The position numbers were made by a program, and so were the translations under genes. The notes beneath the pieces were generated by a model. The model was not told the DNA's origin and searched no databases. It saw nothing but the letters and a program-made list of their open reading frames with translations. Below are positions 49,301 through 57,530 of a DNA stretch of 64,000 nucleotides, piece after piece. The stretch covers positions 102,037,285-102,101,284 of the forward strand of contig NC_134827.1 in assembly GCF_004210375.1 (NCBI RefSeq), read 5' to 3'. The DNA is from Tachypleus tridentatus (Eukaryota; Arthropoda; Merostomata; Xiphosura; Limulidae). Position 1 is the stretch's first letter. The number at the start of each line of letters is the position of its first letter.

Positions 49301-50761
49301 GAATTATAATATTTTAATTACTACTAGTTAAAACTGTTGAGTTATTATTTAAGAATAAGCAGTAATTCAAAATCTTTGCTATGAGTATATTAGACATGAC
49401 CACAACTTGACTCGGTCATTGCAGTTCTTAGAAAAGGAAACATAACATACTATTGTTCTGATGAACAATCTGAGCCATTCCTACATAGTATCAAGCAGGT
49501 GGCAGCACTACCATTAGTAAACTTAGTACTGATGTGCAAATAAAAATATTTGTTTTCTTTAATGTTAAGTGGTATAACACACATTTCTAATCCTAATAAT
49601 GTCCTCTTTCCAGTCCCAGAACCACCAATTAATGGTCCACAACAAGGAACTGCTGGAGCACATTCAGAGATTAGTACAACATATCCAAGAGTTAGAAAGG
49701 AAATCAAATCCAGTTTGGGGTGAACTCTCTTCCCCTCTTCAGGTTTTTATATATTTTTTCCTTTATGCCATTTAAAGGGGAAAACAAAATTATCTTGTAT
49801 TTTTTTTATGTGCCTCCAAAGATGCATTTAGTCCTGGCACAACTTGGTGGTTGAGACACATGACTCAGAACCCTGCAGATTGAGGTTTCAAATCCCTTTT
49901 AGTCATGGCCAGTCCTACTATGTATAGCCTAACAACCACCAATGTTGCATCTAATATACTCCATTTGCAAACAGTGTTAAAACTAGGGGGTGAACTTATC
50001 ACTAAATGTACAAAATTACACTATATAAACATTTAGTATCAAAGGATATGAATGTTTACTAAATTAACATTATAATTTGTGAGCTGCTTGTTAAACTATA
50101 AATTCTTTCTTAACAGTTAACTGACAACAACCCTTCTGGTAGTTTGAGTATTGGAGAAGACTTCTTATTGAAAGCAGGTCAAAGTTCTTCGGCCGGGTCA
50201 TCTCCAGCATGCAACTCAAAGCAGCAACAGCCCACCTATACTTCAGCAGCCTTTTTACCCTCAGGAATGTATAAATCGAATAATTCTCAGGACAAAATTT
50301 CAGATCTTCCAACTAGCCCCGCTCAACCTAGTAGTCCATCCCGTGTCACTTTTGTTTCATCATTCAGTGATCTGCCTCGGTCCCCTTCATCTACTGTAGT
50401 TTCATTTAGCACTACTAAGATCCCCGACAGGATTAACAGTGCTAACACTACCATAACACTACCTTCTACAAGGAAAAAGGAGAAAGTTTCACCTGATCTC
50501 GGTGGTCGGCTGACTAATGAAGGGTACTTTTCAGATTCTTCCATATGGAATTCTCCACTCCAAACAAACTCAGGACCTTCCTTTCTTCCTGGAAACAAGA
50601 ATAAATTATCGTATAGTGAAGAGACGTTTCTTACACAAGTTACTGATGATTTGTTGGAACTAAACCTTGGCAGTGCGTCAGTAGTAAGACGTACACAGAC
50701 TGGAGTAAGTTCTAGTACCACAAGTCCCGTAACGTTTTCTCATGGGCTGCACAAAAGCTGA
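28242..50761 (+). CDS. NOS1AP: NOS1AP/CAPON ortholog, PTB-domain adaptor, ten coding exons
   Basis: Coding exons: 28242-28349, 30485-30556, 35464-35556, 38462-38520, 42846-42954, 45278-45401, 47000-47109, 47338-47535, 49614-49742, 50117-50761. All introns are GT-AG, and the phases chain into one frame of 548 codons plus TGA, close to the roughly 506 aa of human NOS1AP. The protein begins [10 protein letters not shown] and has a PTB domain (about residues 24-170; motifs [49 protein letters not shown]), a linker, a Gln-rich coiled coil (about 246-321) and a Ser/Pro-rich tail. In vertebrates the protein is a cytoplasmic adaptor that links neuronal NO synthase to partners such as Dexras1 and Scribble; C. 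elegans dyc-1 is the worm homolog. Partner binding here is inferred from family. The C-terminus ends GLHKS, with no PDZ-ligand end like vertebrate EIAV. Assigned from remembered family sequence; no search was run. Confidence 0.93.
28788..29018 (-). mobile_element. 231-bp mariner-type deletion derivative with TIRs, NOS1AP intron 1
   Basis: Bounded by TA dinucleotides (28786-28787 and 29019-29020), the usual Tc1/mariner target duplication. Terminal inverted repeats of about 40 bp match closely: CAGGGTAGCCCGTAAGTTCC on the left, and CAGGGTGGCCCGTAAGTCTC as the reverse complement of the right. The interior still encodes, on minus, a transposase C-terminal remnant ([19 protein letters not shown], ...[11 protein letters not shown]) of the type found at the end of IS630/mariner transposases. 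It is an internally deleted, nonautonomous copy. The terminal match and TA flanks make the boundaries firm; the exact family is not certain. Confidence 0.9.
29395..29690. repeat. 76-bp tandem repeat, about 4 copies, NOS1AP intron 1
   Basis: Units start TTGATTGGTC at 29395, 29471, 29547 and 29623 (exact 76-bp spacing) and continue ATATAATTGATACCTGTAAG, ATCAATTGCACTGATTATTG, CACATGAC. The last unit decays after CACATGACTTAATTGG. Each unit contains ATTGG (CCAAT complement) and short inverted motifs (ATCAATTG/CAATTGAT). It is intronic and noncoding. Confidence 0.9.
30485..30556 (+). CDS. NOS1AP: NOS1AP coding exon 2 (residues 37-60)
   Basis: A 72-bp exon between acceptor ...CTTTTAG (30484) and donor GTAAGA (30557), phase 0 on both sides. 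It encodes [17 protein letters not shown] then AMRRIR, nearly identical to the vertebrate [24 protein letters not shown] segment that forms the first PTB strand-loop and the start of helix 1. Confidence 0.94.
31160..31460 (+). repeat. Possible interspersed repeat in NOS1AP intron 2
   Basis: CTGTCTTTCTGTCGGGATATCTC followed by AAAAACTAATAAACC and later TTGGTCTGAGTCTGGGCTC resembles a widespread invertebrate repeat motif (GTCTGTCTGTC...GATATCTCAAAAAC). Only one copy lies in this window, so the call is tentative. Confidence 0.3.
32538..34677 (-). mobile_element. Broken hAT transposon, 2.14 kb, NOS1AP intron 2
   Basis: Terminal inverted repeats: left CAGTGGTGCATAAAC at 32538, right (reverse complement) CAGTGGTGCACAAAG ending at 34677. 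Flanking 8-bp target duplication ATCTATTT (32530-32537) and AACTGTTT (34678-34685), 6 of 8 matching. An 8-bp TSD and CA-G termini are typical of hAT elements. The interior carries a minus-strand transposase in pieces. It lies antisense to NOS1AP. The degenerate TSD and several frame breaks show the copy is old and inactive. Confidence 0.9.
32743..34391 (-). pseudogene. hAT transposase pseudogene (GTF2IRD2/EPM2AIP1/ZMYM-like family)
   Basis: Segments in order on minus. 34391-34209 has the N-terminal [19 protein letters not shown] block of a zinc-finger head. About 34205-34110 has [16 protein letters not shown], then [15 protein letters not shown]. 34095-33550 has the core ([51 protein letters not shown]). 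About 33480-33200 has [15 protein letters not shown]. 33168-32743 has the C-terminal dimerisation block ([33 protein letters not shown]). At least three frame or stop breaks separate them. The order and motifs match domesticated and mobile hAT proteins of this family. No function is expected. Confidence 0.88.
34770..35190 (-). other. Coding-like minus-strand stretch next to the hAT element
   Basis: On minus, [42 protein letters not shown] and a 76-codon frame (34787-35017; [20 protein letters not shown]) follow one another with one stop between. I do not recognise the family. It could be part of a processed pseudogene or of another transposon; no poly(A) tract or TSD seen. Confidence 0.3.
35464..35556 (+). 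CDS. NOS1AP: NOS1AP coding exon 3 (residues 61-91)
   Basis: A 93-bp exon, phase 0 on both sides, with acceptor TTTTTTCAG. It encodes [13 protein letters not shown], a short strand, then [12 protein letters not shown], aligning without gaps to vertebrate YEFKAKNIKKKKV...DGVKVILKKKKK. The donor GTTGGT is weak compared with GTRAGT, but the frame and alignment fix this boundary. Confidence 0.93.
35705..35955 (-). repeat. Unclassified interspersed repeat, copy 2, NOS1AP intron 3
   Basis: Inverted relative to the copy at 6175-6425. Shared blocks on + here: GGTGGGGATACACTGTCTATC, CAGTCTTAACTTCC, AATTAGGAGAGCAAGATCTG, CACAATGTCCTACATC, GGGAAGGTGACTGCTCTCCC. No terminal repeats or TSD seen. Confidence 0.75.
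38462..38520 (+). CDS. NOS1AP: NOS1AP coding exon 4 (residues 92-111)
   Basis: A 59-bp exon, phase 0 in and phase 2 out, between acceptor TTGTGCAG and donor GTATGT. It encodes 19 residues and two bases of Arg111, ending LLMQHPIYR, which corresponds to vertebrate MLVMQDPIYR. The first half ([10 protein letters not shown]) is more diverged from the vertebrate KKEWTWDESK segment. This exon directly precedes the intron carrying the 78-bp array. Confidence 0.9.
38860..39107 (+). mobile_element. SINE family A, very old copy in NOS1AP intron 4
   Basis: Recognisable from GACATGGTTTGGTGGTTAGA, GAACATGCTTGCCTTTCCC, CAATCCCACTATTCATTGGT and CTGCCTTCCCTCTGATC, but strongly mutated, with the B box gone. 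It lies about 400 bp before the 78-bp array. Confidence 0.8.
39513..41576. repeat. 78-bp minisatellite, 26 full units plus a partial one, NOS1AP intron 4
   Basis: Units begin TGATTAGATGTAGCTCCTGG at 39513 and then every 78 bp without indel (39591, 39669 ... 41463), with a partial unit at 41541. Each continues AGAGAACAGTTGAATTTAGT then GGTAAGTTTAAAAGACTTGG and GAACAAACTACTTATCTG. Variation is only substitutional (GGGAAC/GTGAAC, TACTT/AACTT, GAATTT/GATTTT, CTCCTGG/CTTCTGG/CTCCTGA), and some variants co-occur in blocks. Because 78 is divisible by 3, 26-residue periodic frames stay open on both strands ([15 protein letters not shown]... on +), broken where GGGAAC becomes GTGAAC. I regard these frames as by-products, not a gene. 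Confidence 0.96.
42846..42954 (+). CDS. NOS1AP: NOS1AP coding exon 5 (residues 111-147)
   Basis: A 109-bp exon with acceptor TTTTCTAG and donor GTATTT. It encodes [18 protein letters not shown], then [18 protein letters not shown], the most conserved block of the PTB domain (vertebrate [21 protein letters not shown]). Phase 2 in and phase 0 out are consistent with its neighbours. Confidence 0.95.
43058..43345 (-). mobile_element. Mariner-like transposon relic, NOS1AP intron 5
   Basis: On minus, an open stretch reads [17 protein letters not shown]...HTSPKRH, a decayed form of the ...RSPDLSPLDFFLWG... block near the end of mariner transposases. It runs to a terminus reading CCAAACGTTTTGGGCATTCTG followed by TA. 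The opposite TIR was not found, so the element is truncated, probably near 43345. Confidence 0.6.
44427..44698 (+). mobile_element. SINE family A in NOS1AP intron 5, with TSD
   Basis: Nearly full length: head GCCCAGCATGGCCTGGTGG, B box GGTTCAAATCC, complete body, tail GTGCGAAATTCAAAC. TSD GCCTTTCCTC (44417-44426) and GCCTTTTCTC (44699-44708). It is in the gene's sense orientation. Confidence 0.93.
45278..45401 (+). CDS. NOS1AP: NOS1AP coding exon 6 (residues 148-189)
   Basis: A 124-bp exon between acceptor ATTTCAG and donor GTAAAA, phase 0 in and phase 1 out. It encodes the C-terminal PTB helix ([20 protein letters not shown]), then a low-complexity acidic linker ([17 protein letters not shown]). 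The helix matches vertebrate [20 protein letters not shown]. Confidence 0.95.
46150..46360 (-). pseudogene. Possible retroelement C-terminal fragment, NOS1AP intron 6
   Basis: On minus, [38 protein letters not shown] and QGSNLNSIK resemble the ...TDHSVDW...DSEDxxxxRxxKEAxxI...PxLNxD stretch near the end of some GIY-YIG-type retroelement proteins. Weak, short, no catalytic residues to judge. Confidence 0.3.
47000..47109 (+). CDS. NOS1AP: NOS1AP coding exon 7 (residues 189-225), linker
   Basis: A 110-bp exon with acceptor TTTCTTCAG and donor GTATGT. It encodes a Ser/Pro/Gly linker ([16 protein letters not shown], then [17 protein letters not shown]). There is no domain. It is assigned because it restores the frame between exons 6 and 8 and lies only 228 bp from exon 8. 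Confidence 0.85.
47338..47535 (+). CDS. NOS1AP: NOS1AP coding exon 8 (residues 226-291), coiled coil
   Basis: A 198-bp exon, phase 0 on both sides, with donor GTAGGA. It encodes a Gln-rich heptad segment ([20 protein letters not shown], then [16 protein letters not shown]), homologous to the vertebrate HHQMQLLQQLLQQQ...LLKDQLAAEAAARLEAQ coiled coil. The acceptor is tandem (TTTAG|CAG|GTA), so use of the upstream AG adds one Gln without a frame change. Confidence 0.93.
48424..48645 (+). mobile_element. SINE family A, degenerate, NOS1AP intron 8
   Basis: Head GGCCCTGGCATGGCCAAATGG and tail GTGTAGCTTTGTGTGAAATTC are clear; much of the body is deleted or mutated and the B box is lost. Confidence 0.82.
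49614..49742 (+). CDS. NOS1AP: NOS1AP coding exon 9 (residues 292-334), coiled coil end
   Basis: A 129-bp exon, phase 0 on both sides, with acceptor CTCTTTCCAG. It encodes [20 protein letters not shown], matching vertebrate QNKDMLQHISLLVKQVQELE, then a short WGELSSPLQ tail. The donor CAG|GTTTTT is unusually weak. Reading through gives 10 more residues and a stop at 49773-49775. Confidence 0.92.
49831..49935 (+). mobile_element. Possible SINE family A head relic, NOS1AP intron 9
   Basis: GTCCTGGCACAACTTGGTGGTTGAG followed by TTTCAAATCCC could be a decayed A box and B box pair, but the body is not recognisable. Weak call. Confidence 0.35.
50117..50761 (+). CDS. NOS1AP: NOS1AP coding exon 10 (residues 335-548), Ser/Pro-rich tail and stop
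   Basis: A 645-bp terminal exon that opens in phase 0 after acceptor TTCTTAACAG and ends at TGA 50759-50761. It is rich in Ser, Thr and Pro ([26 protein letters not shown]) and includes [12 protein letters not shown] and [18 protein letters not shown]. Two E-x-F tripeptides (EDF about 348-350; ETF about 503-505) could be relevant because an internal ExF motif contributes to nNOS binding in vertebrate NOS1AP; that link is inference. A perfect donor (GGA|GTAAGT, GT at 50705) inside the exon could splice to an alternative C-terminal exon. Confidence 0.88.
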   Translation, partial: LTDNNPSGSLSIGEDFLLKAGQSSSAGSSPACNSKQQQPTYTSAAFLPSGMYKSNNSQDKISDLPTSPAQPSSPSRVTFVSSFSDLPRSPSSTVVSFSTTKIPDRINSANTTITLPSTRKKEKVSPDLGGRLTNEGYFSDSSIWNSPLQTNSGPSFLPGNKNKLSYSEETFLTQVTDDLLELNLGSASVVRRTQTGVSSSTTSPVTFSHGLHKS

Positions 50762-51590
50762 CATTATCTTGACGTTTAGAATTCAACATTTTATTGTACA
50801 AGAGAATGAGATATTATCTACATATCACATTTTCTAATTCCCAAATAGTGAAAATTTTGTAAATTGTACAGTATTTCCAATGTGCTTTTGTTTAATATAT
50901 ATAAAAGGGTAGACTAGAAGTAACCAATTTCAAAAACCTTCCTTCTCACCATGTTATTTCAAGAGTCATTAGAATATGTACAGCTCAATTATTTACTCTC
51001 ATTTAAGTAGATGTAGAATGGTTCTCAGGATCAAGAACATTTCAATAATCTATATATCCTGCAATGGTATTGTATTATACAAAACAGTTTGTTGAACCTT
51101 ACTAGAATCCACTCATCATGTATGAATTTATAGTTTCATCTACTTCAGCATGTTAAAACAAACCACAGAAACTTTACTTTGCTGGAGGACATAAACATGC
51201 ACTGTGGTCTTGTAAATTAGCTAATAAATACAAGTACCTACCAGGCTTATCCCAACAAACAAGTCATACTTCTGTTGGTTTTATACCACCTTACAAAAAA
51301 ACCCTTACTGTGCACCGAATCACTCTTTAGGTAACAGTTTTATGCTGATGAATCTGTGATAGTGGCACTGTGGTGTGTTCTTTTAAATATATATTAACAG
51401 TTACAGTTCCCTAGAATTAACCAGCTAAAAGTAACTGGGTTATCTCTAATAAATTCCTACCTATTGATGTGCTTGTTTGTCACAATATAATGTTTATGGA
51501 AAACAAGGACCTGTTACTACTCCATCTTGGCTGTCACATCCTCAAGCCAAACTAAAACTATTAAATAAATAATAAACTGTAGGCGTTATC
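50762..51590 (+). other. Probable NOS1AP 3'UTR with candidate poly(A) signals
   Basis: AT-rich noncoding sequence after the TGA. The first canonical AATAAA hexamers are at 51223-51228 and 51448-51453, with a cluster near 51560-51575. Beyond about 51590 a minus-strand LINE relic begins, so the 3'UTR probably ends before or inside it. The actual cleavage site cannot be told from sequence. Confidence 0.35.
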
Positions 51591-52000
51591 ATTCATACCC
51601 TTATCAAGCTATTTCTTAAACTCATTTAAATTTACCGCCTCTACAACCTAGGAAGTCAACCACTCTGTTAGAAAATTAAAACTAAGCTGAAGATGACTCC
51701 ACCCTGGCAAAGTTTATATTTCTATCTCCTAGTTCTATAATTATCAGAGTTAAATATGAAAAACCATAATCCACAAACACTAACAATTCCCTCTGCAATC
51801 TTAAAACACTTAATCCAATCTATCCCAAATTCTTTATCAAAAGAAAACAGTTTGAGAAATATGTTTCTCATAGCACAGTCCTTCCATCCTAGGAACCTTT
51901 CTCTGAATCCTTTCATAAATACAAATGTCCTTCCTAAAGTAAGGTGCCCAAGGATTGAAGACAATATTCAAATTGTGGTATAATCTGTAAATATTGTTGA
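51590..52000 (-). pseudogene. CR1/L2-like LINE ORF2 C-terminal relic
   Basis: On minus, frame-shifted pieces read RRIQRKVPRMEGLCYEKH, LFSFDKEFGIDWIKCFKIAEG, FIFNSDNYRTR and KYKLCQGGV, matching the C-terminal ORF2 block seen intact in order at 57258-57527 (KVPGLEELSYED, RGDLIEVFKIENVIDS, FNNENSRPTGHKYKLCQGR). It lies just downstream of NOS1AP, antisense to it. Confidence 0.75.
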
Positions 52001-55000
52001 CGTTTCTTTGGAATTCCAAACTTGCAAAAGTTAATAAATTTGAATCATCATTATGCAGGCAGTTAAATAACTGGAAAGAAAAATCTTCCTGATATTACAA
52101 TAGTTTCAGAATGTATTGTAAGATCTGTAATGCAGCTATATTTTATTTCCATAAATGTACATTACCCTGAGAAGTGGCAGCAAAGATATACTTTGATATC
52201 CATACAGTTGTTTCTAGTCTACCCTAAAATGTGTTATATTTCAATTTTGATGGTTGTACATGTTTTACTAAAATTCATGTGTTAGGTTATGTGACAACAA
52301 CAGTATAACACTTTCTTTTCACTCAGTGTGCTGGTTAGAGCAAAAGATCTGTTAAAACAGGCAGAGATGACATTTCTGACCAAGAATATTTTTATACATT
52401 GCACTGTGATTTTCATTTCTTTGTGCTTCTGTGGAAAAGATTTTTTGATAGTTTTTGAAGTAAATTTGTCATAATTTAACAACTGAATTCTGCAAGTTTT
52501 GGTTGTTAGTTCAGTTCTTAGGGTTATAGCATTTTTTGACAATGTTACTTTTCAAGAAAGTTGAAGTGGTAATGAAACAGGAAGTCTCTGAATCTCCCTT
52601 CTGTATAATTTTCACAGTTGTTTCCACGTGTTTTAGCTGCGTGGAAGATGTACACAATTCCACCAAACCCCACTACAGTTTCTCATAATTATTCTTGGCT
52701 CAGTTAAACTGCTAGTAACAGTATTTATTTATTTAGGTTTGTAGTAAAATGAGGAAATTAGCCCTGGTTGTTATATTAGTAAAGTAAATATTACTACTTT
52801 ACAACAAAAAAAGAAGTTAATATACGAACTAATTGTCAACAAGTGCAGGAAATAGAAACCTGTTTAGTTCCAGTGTCACTTCTTAAAAGTGAGCATTTAC
52901 TCATTATGGATGTTTTTGTCCATGTTTACTGGCAGTAACACCTTATGAACATACATCAGTAGAAAGTTTGTCTTCCCCTCTAAGAAATTTCCATGTGAAC
53001 GTAGATGAGATAAAAATATTGAATTCTGTCGTCTTTTATAATGTTTACTTAACTGACACTCAGTCTGTGGATCAATCACTGAACAAGGCTTTCCCTCCTT
53101 CTAAAAATTGTCAAGAGAGACTTGAACTCTTTGCATTATTTGAATTGATCACCAGTACAGCTGAATTCACAGTAGTAACGAGACGTAAGTATAGAATCAA
53201 TTCAAACTTCCCCAGCTCTGTAAAGCCACTTCCTCCATGGTGTTCGTGAGTTCTCGATATAGAGATGGCTCAGCGAGGTTTACTTGCTTGAAAATGAAAC
53301 TTCTCTACTCTTTTATACAAGGACAGTCTGGTAAACCTTTAAACCCTGTCATCAAGGATAATCATTACTTAAGACAGAGGGAGTGTAACTTCATTACTAA
53401 AAACTGACAGTCCTCTGCTGTCCAACCACTCCTCCAAATTTCATCTCATCAACTCACAGACTGAGTGTTAAAAGTAGTTGTCATGTGTGTAAAACAGATT
53501 TATTGGGTTAAATTGGCTACTCTTGGTACTAAATATATCAAATAAAATAGCAAAAATAAATTCTTTTTAACACATTAACTGATCATATTGTCTTGAGACT
53601 GATATACAAGCTTCATTCGAGTCCTAGGAAAATAAGTGTGGTGTTCCCTTATAAAAAGAACATTGTTACTACGAGTTCAAATGATTAAACTTTCCTTCAT
53701 TTTTGTAGCAAAATAAAATGTTAAACTTGTGATGATGACTGTGTAATAAAGTCAAAATGTCAAGGCCCAATCTACTCACGTTCCAACCCTTACTACCATT
53801 TTGTGTATTAATACATCTGTTAACACCACTAACAGTTTCATACAATATTACATTCAATAATGAAATCTTATACAATGTTACTAAAAAGTTATTGTTGTGG
53901 AATATTTCTCTTTTGTATGTGTGGCACTAAATAAAAGTTCATTTATCTACAATATGTTGAAGCATTCTTGGTAATAGCACACTTCATATGTATGGTGTAT
54001 CATAAAGCATATACATAACACAACTATGTTCCTGTAAGTATCTGCTGTTAGTCTTAAAAGGGTAGTGTGTCGCTAACATTATGTGAAGAAAACATGCATC
54101 TCGTGATGACTAAAAACCCACTTGAAACAAAATTGTAGCTCAAGATGGCTGAAAGAGATACTAAAACTTATTAAACTACAGTAGAGAAGGATGTTTACTT
54201 TAACATGACCTAAGAAGGTCAAAACATTCTTTGCTTTATTGTAATGAAAGTTTTAATACCCATACCAGCTGTCTTGAGATACAAAATGTGTATGTATCCT
54301 CACTACTGACTGATATAAATACAAAAGGGACAAAGCATAAGATTTTAGTCCTTTTAAATCAATATTATGATATTATATTTAATCAATTTGTTCCAAAACA
54401 GTCCAATTTCCTTAGAAAATTCTTGTTTACATAAACCTTGAACAAGGTTTATGAATTATAATATGATCAAAATGTTTCATTTGGTTGCTAATAAAATTAA
54501 TTCTTACCAACATGTAACAATCTTTCTTTCTGAATATCATTAATACAAAGACATTTAACTCACTGTTTACCACACCTAATGCATAATGAACAAAATAACA
54601 ACCGTTAGAAGGGTACCAATTGATTTGTTGTCTAGAATTATCAATAAATTGTTTTATTCTACCACCCTTCTGTTTTCACTCTTTTTTAATATATAATTAG
54701 CAATGTCACATTATGTTACGCCAACACCCCCTGCAACAACATATAAACAGTAAAGCTTCCGTTCTCATTTTCAGAATCAGCCATTCTGTAAGATCTGTTT
54801 TTTAATTTGCAAAATAAAAAATACTGCAATCATAACTATATTATGCATGTGCAACTTTTAAACTCCAAAATAAAATATTACAGGAATACCAGCTAGATTT
54901 GCAACATTTATAAATTAGGCCTAAATGAATCAGCATGTTTTCATTGTACAACAAAAAATTCATCTGCAAAGCTTGGTTATCTAAATATCTCTGCAACTCA

Positions 55001-56349
55001 TCATCTGTGAGTAAATGACATCATGAGCTATACATCTACATTTATTTTACATGTCTGAGCAAATTGTTTGTAAATAGGCTTAAATGAATCAGCAGGTTTT
55101 TATTATGCTGTAAAAAAGACTTTGCAAAGTTCTCCTGCAATGTAAAACATGCAACACTGTTACAAACTATTGACTAACCATTCAAGGTAACATTTAAAAT
55201 GTTTCAAACATGAAACACTTAGCCAATCATGAGAGAGAGAGCAGAATAATACTAGTTACAACAATACCTCATAAAATCAAGCTAACATCTCTTTCACTCA
55301 CATTTTAAGTACCAAAATGGTCAGTGTTTATGTTGTTCAGGTAGCCAAATGCAAGAGACTGTTTATACAAGGTTTACAACAAAGTTAATGACTTACTTTA
55401 ACACTAAAGTAGTGAATGATTATTAATTATGTATGACCAATGGAATCTATTTCATAAGCTAGCTTTACTGTTTAATGTTATTCATCATGTTTAACAGTGT
55501 AACTATAGAAGTCTCTTACATAAGTAATTGGTTCCCCTATAATTGTACTCATGATCCTGATGGTTTCTGGCCTCTCCACAATTATGGGGACATACTTATG
55601 CAACTGATCATGTGTCACTTTCAACTAATGCGCATCTTTAACAGAAGTTTGCCATATTAAATACATTTAATCCCTCCCTCCCAATGTATCCATGTCTTTT
55701 TCATACTTGTATTGGAGTTCTATCAAGCATTTTCTTTTGTGATCAGTATACATTTAATTCAAAGTAATCCTACTAAACTAAATTCAATCTCAACCATGTG
55801 AATTACAGTTTCAAGTAATCATGTAACTTGTTTCAATCCAGTAAGTGAATTAGCATGAAATGTTAATACAAAATAACCTGCTTGAATATGAATAAGTATG
55901 CCTTTCAAGAACTGTTTTTGTTTTCACCAAACAAAAAACAAACATTCAAAATTAGGCCATGACAATTTTCTGTAATATATATAATATATCATGAATGAGG
56001 TGTGTAAAACATTACAGCATCTTAAATATTTACGGATATTGAAGGTACATTTCTATCCAATTTTATTGTATGATGTGTCATTTGGAATTCCTGTTTGTAC
56101 CTACCTGATGCAATCACAGAATTGTTTATGTACTTATCTAATTCATAAATTAAACTTATTTTCAACGATAAACTTATTTGCAGTTATAAGTGCATTGAAA
56201 ATTTCAAAAATAAGACATTTCATTAGAGTTTGATGTCAAATTCACTTTTTAGGATGTGTTAAAAAAAACACAATATTTCCCCAAGGATTTTGAAGGTTAA
56301 AGAATGGATATGTGAGGCATTTACTATGTTGTGTTTTTTTTTTGTCAAT
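52001..56349. other. No recognised gene
   Basis: AT-rich sequence downstream of NOS1AP with only short chance frames. A 10-bp-arm palindrome (ATAAACCTTG-AA-CAAGGTTTAT, 54431-54452) is the only notable small structure. An alternative last exon of NOS1AP could lie here but none was recognised. Confidence 0.4.
54910..55120. repeat. Two-copy dispersed direct repeat
   Basis: TAAATTAGGCCTAAATGAATC (about 54911) and TAAATAGGCTTAAATGAATC (about 55074), each followed by AGCA(T/G)GTTTT.ATT and, after about 35 bp, by GCAAAG. Spacing is about 160 bp. No element class is recognised. Confidence 0.5.
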
Positions 56350-56358
56350 CCTTAAATA

Positions 56359-57530
56359 ATGGGCAGGTACCAACCAGAGGATAAGACTTCAGCTAATGTA
56401 ACCCCTCTTTTCAAGGAAGTTGATGAAAATTGTCCCAGTAATTACAGACCCATTAGTCTTAGGTCAGTTGTAAGAAAGGTTTTGGAAAATCTGTTAAAAG
56501 ATGCTTTGCAAAGTCATTCAACAAAGTTCATGTTTGATTGGATAGCCAACATGGATTCACTTGGGAGAAATTCTTGTCTTACAAACCTTTTAACATTCTT
56601 TAAAAAGGTTACTTTTTATGAAGATAAAGGAAAGGGTGTAGATTTGATATATCTGGATTTCCAGAAACCATTTGACAAAGTACCACATAAAAGGCTTGTA
56701 ATACAATTACCTTTATAGGTGTGGGAGATAAGTGGCTGGATGGTAAAAAGTAGGGGGTTGTTAGAAATAGAGTTCAGTCAAACTGGAGTAATGTCACAAG
56801 TAGAGTACCTCAAAGCTCAGTCTTAGGATTTTTGGATTTACATTAATTAAATAAATGAAGGAATAATTTATGAATTATTTAAATCTGCTGATGATATTAG
56901 TGATGCTGATACACAAAAAGATTTAGATGAGTTAGTGGGTTGATCAAATTGGCAGGCTGATTTGAATTATAATAAATGCAATATACTGCATGCAGGTTTT
57001 CATAATTTGGATGGGAATAACCTTAACAATGTTATGAAGGAAAGGGAAATTGGTGTACTAGTGGATCAGTCTCTAAAATCATCCAAGCAGTGTATTGTTG
57101 CTTGTGGTAGAGCAAATACGATTGGAGGTTGTGTCTACAGAAATACTGAATACAAGTCTAAAGAGGTTATAATCTGATTTTATAGTTCACTGGTTCGTAT
57201 ACTGTGGAGTATTGTGTTAAGTCTTAGGCTTCTTTCCTTAGGAAAGACATTGAACTGTTGGAAAAGGTGCCAGGGTTGGAGGAGTTGTCTTATGAAGACA
57301 ACCAATCTTTCAAATTGATTTCTCTTGGAGTTAGAGGGGATTTGATTGAGGTGTTTAAGATTGAAAACGTAATTGATAGTGTTGATGTATCATCTTTTTT
57401 CACATTTAACAATGAGAATAGTAGGCCTACAGGACATAAATATAAACTTTGCCAGGGCAGGAGACATCTTCAGCAAAGACAGTTTCATTTTTCTAACAAA
57501 GTGGTTGGCCTTTGGAATGGTAGGTAGGTA
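56359..57530 (+). pseudogene. CR1/L2-like LINE ORF2 relic (RT to C-terminus)
   Basis: Pieces in order on +: NVTPLFKEVDENCPSNYRPI, SVVRKVLENLLKDALQSH, GRNSCLTNLLTFFKKVTF, GVDLIYLDFQKPFDKVPHKR (RT motif A, with the catalytic Asp kept in YLDFQK), VTSRVPQSSVL (a changed GVPQGSVLG), KSADDISDADTQKDL (ADD block), WQADLNYNKCNILHAGFHN, IGVLVDQSLKSSKQCIV, and the C-terminal RGDLIEVFKIENVIDSVDV block. Stops and frameshifts break it at about 56718, 56940 and 57177. It ends abruptly near 57530, where the 3' end of the opposite-strand LINE begins. Confidence 0.88.

Noticed and set aside
50323..50721. 132-codon minus-strand open frame
   Set aside because: A shadow of NOS1AP exon 10 on the opposite strand.
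52968..53249. 93-codon + frame as an alternative last exon of NOS1AP
   Set aside because: Its sequence does not resemble NOS1AP C-termini and no fitting acceptor was seen.
54431..54452. Palindrome with 10-bp arms and 2-bp spacer
   Set aside because: Single small palindrome in AT-rich DNA; too little to call a regulatory site.
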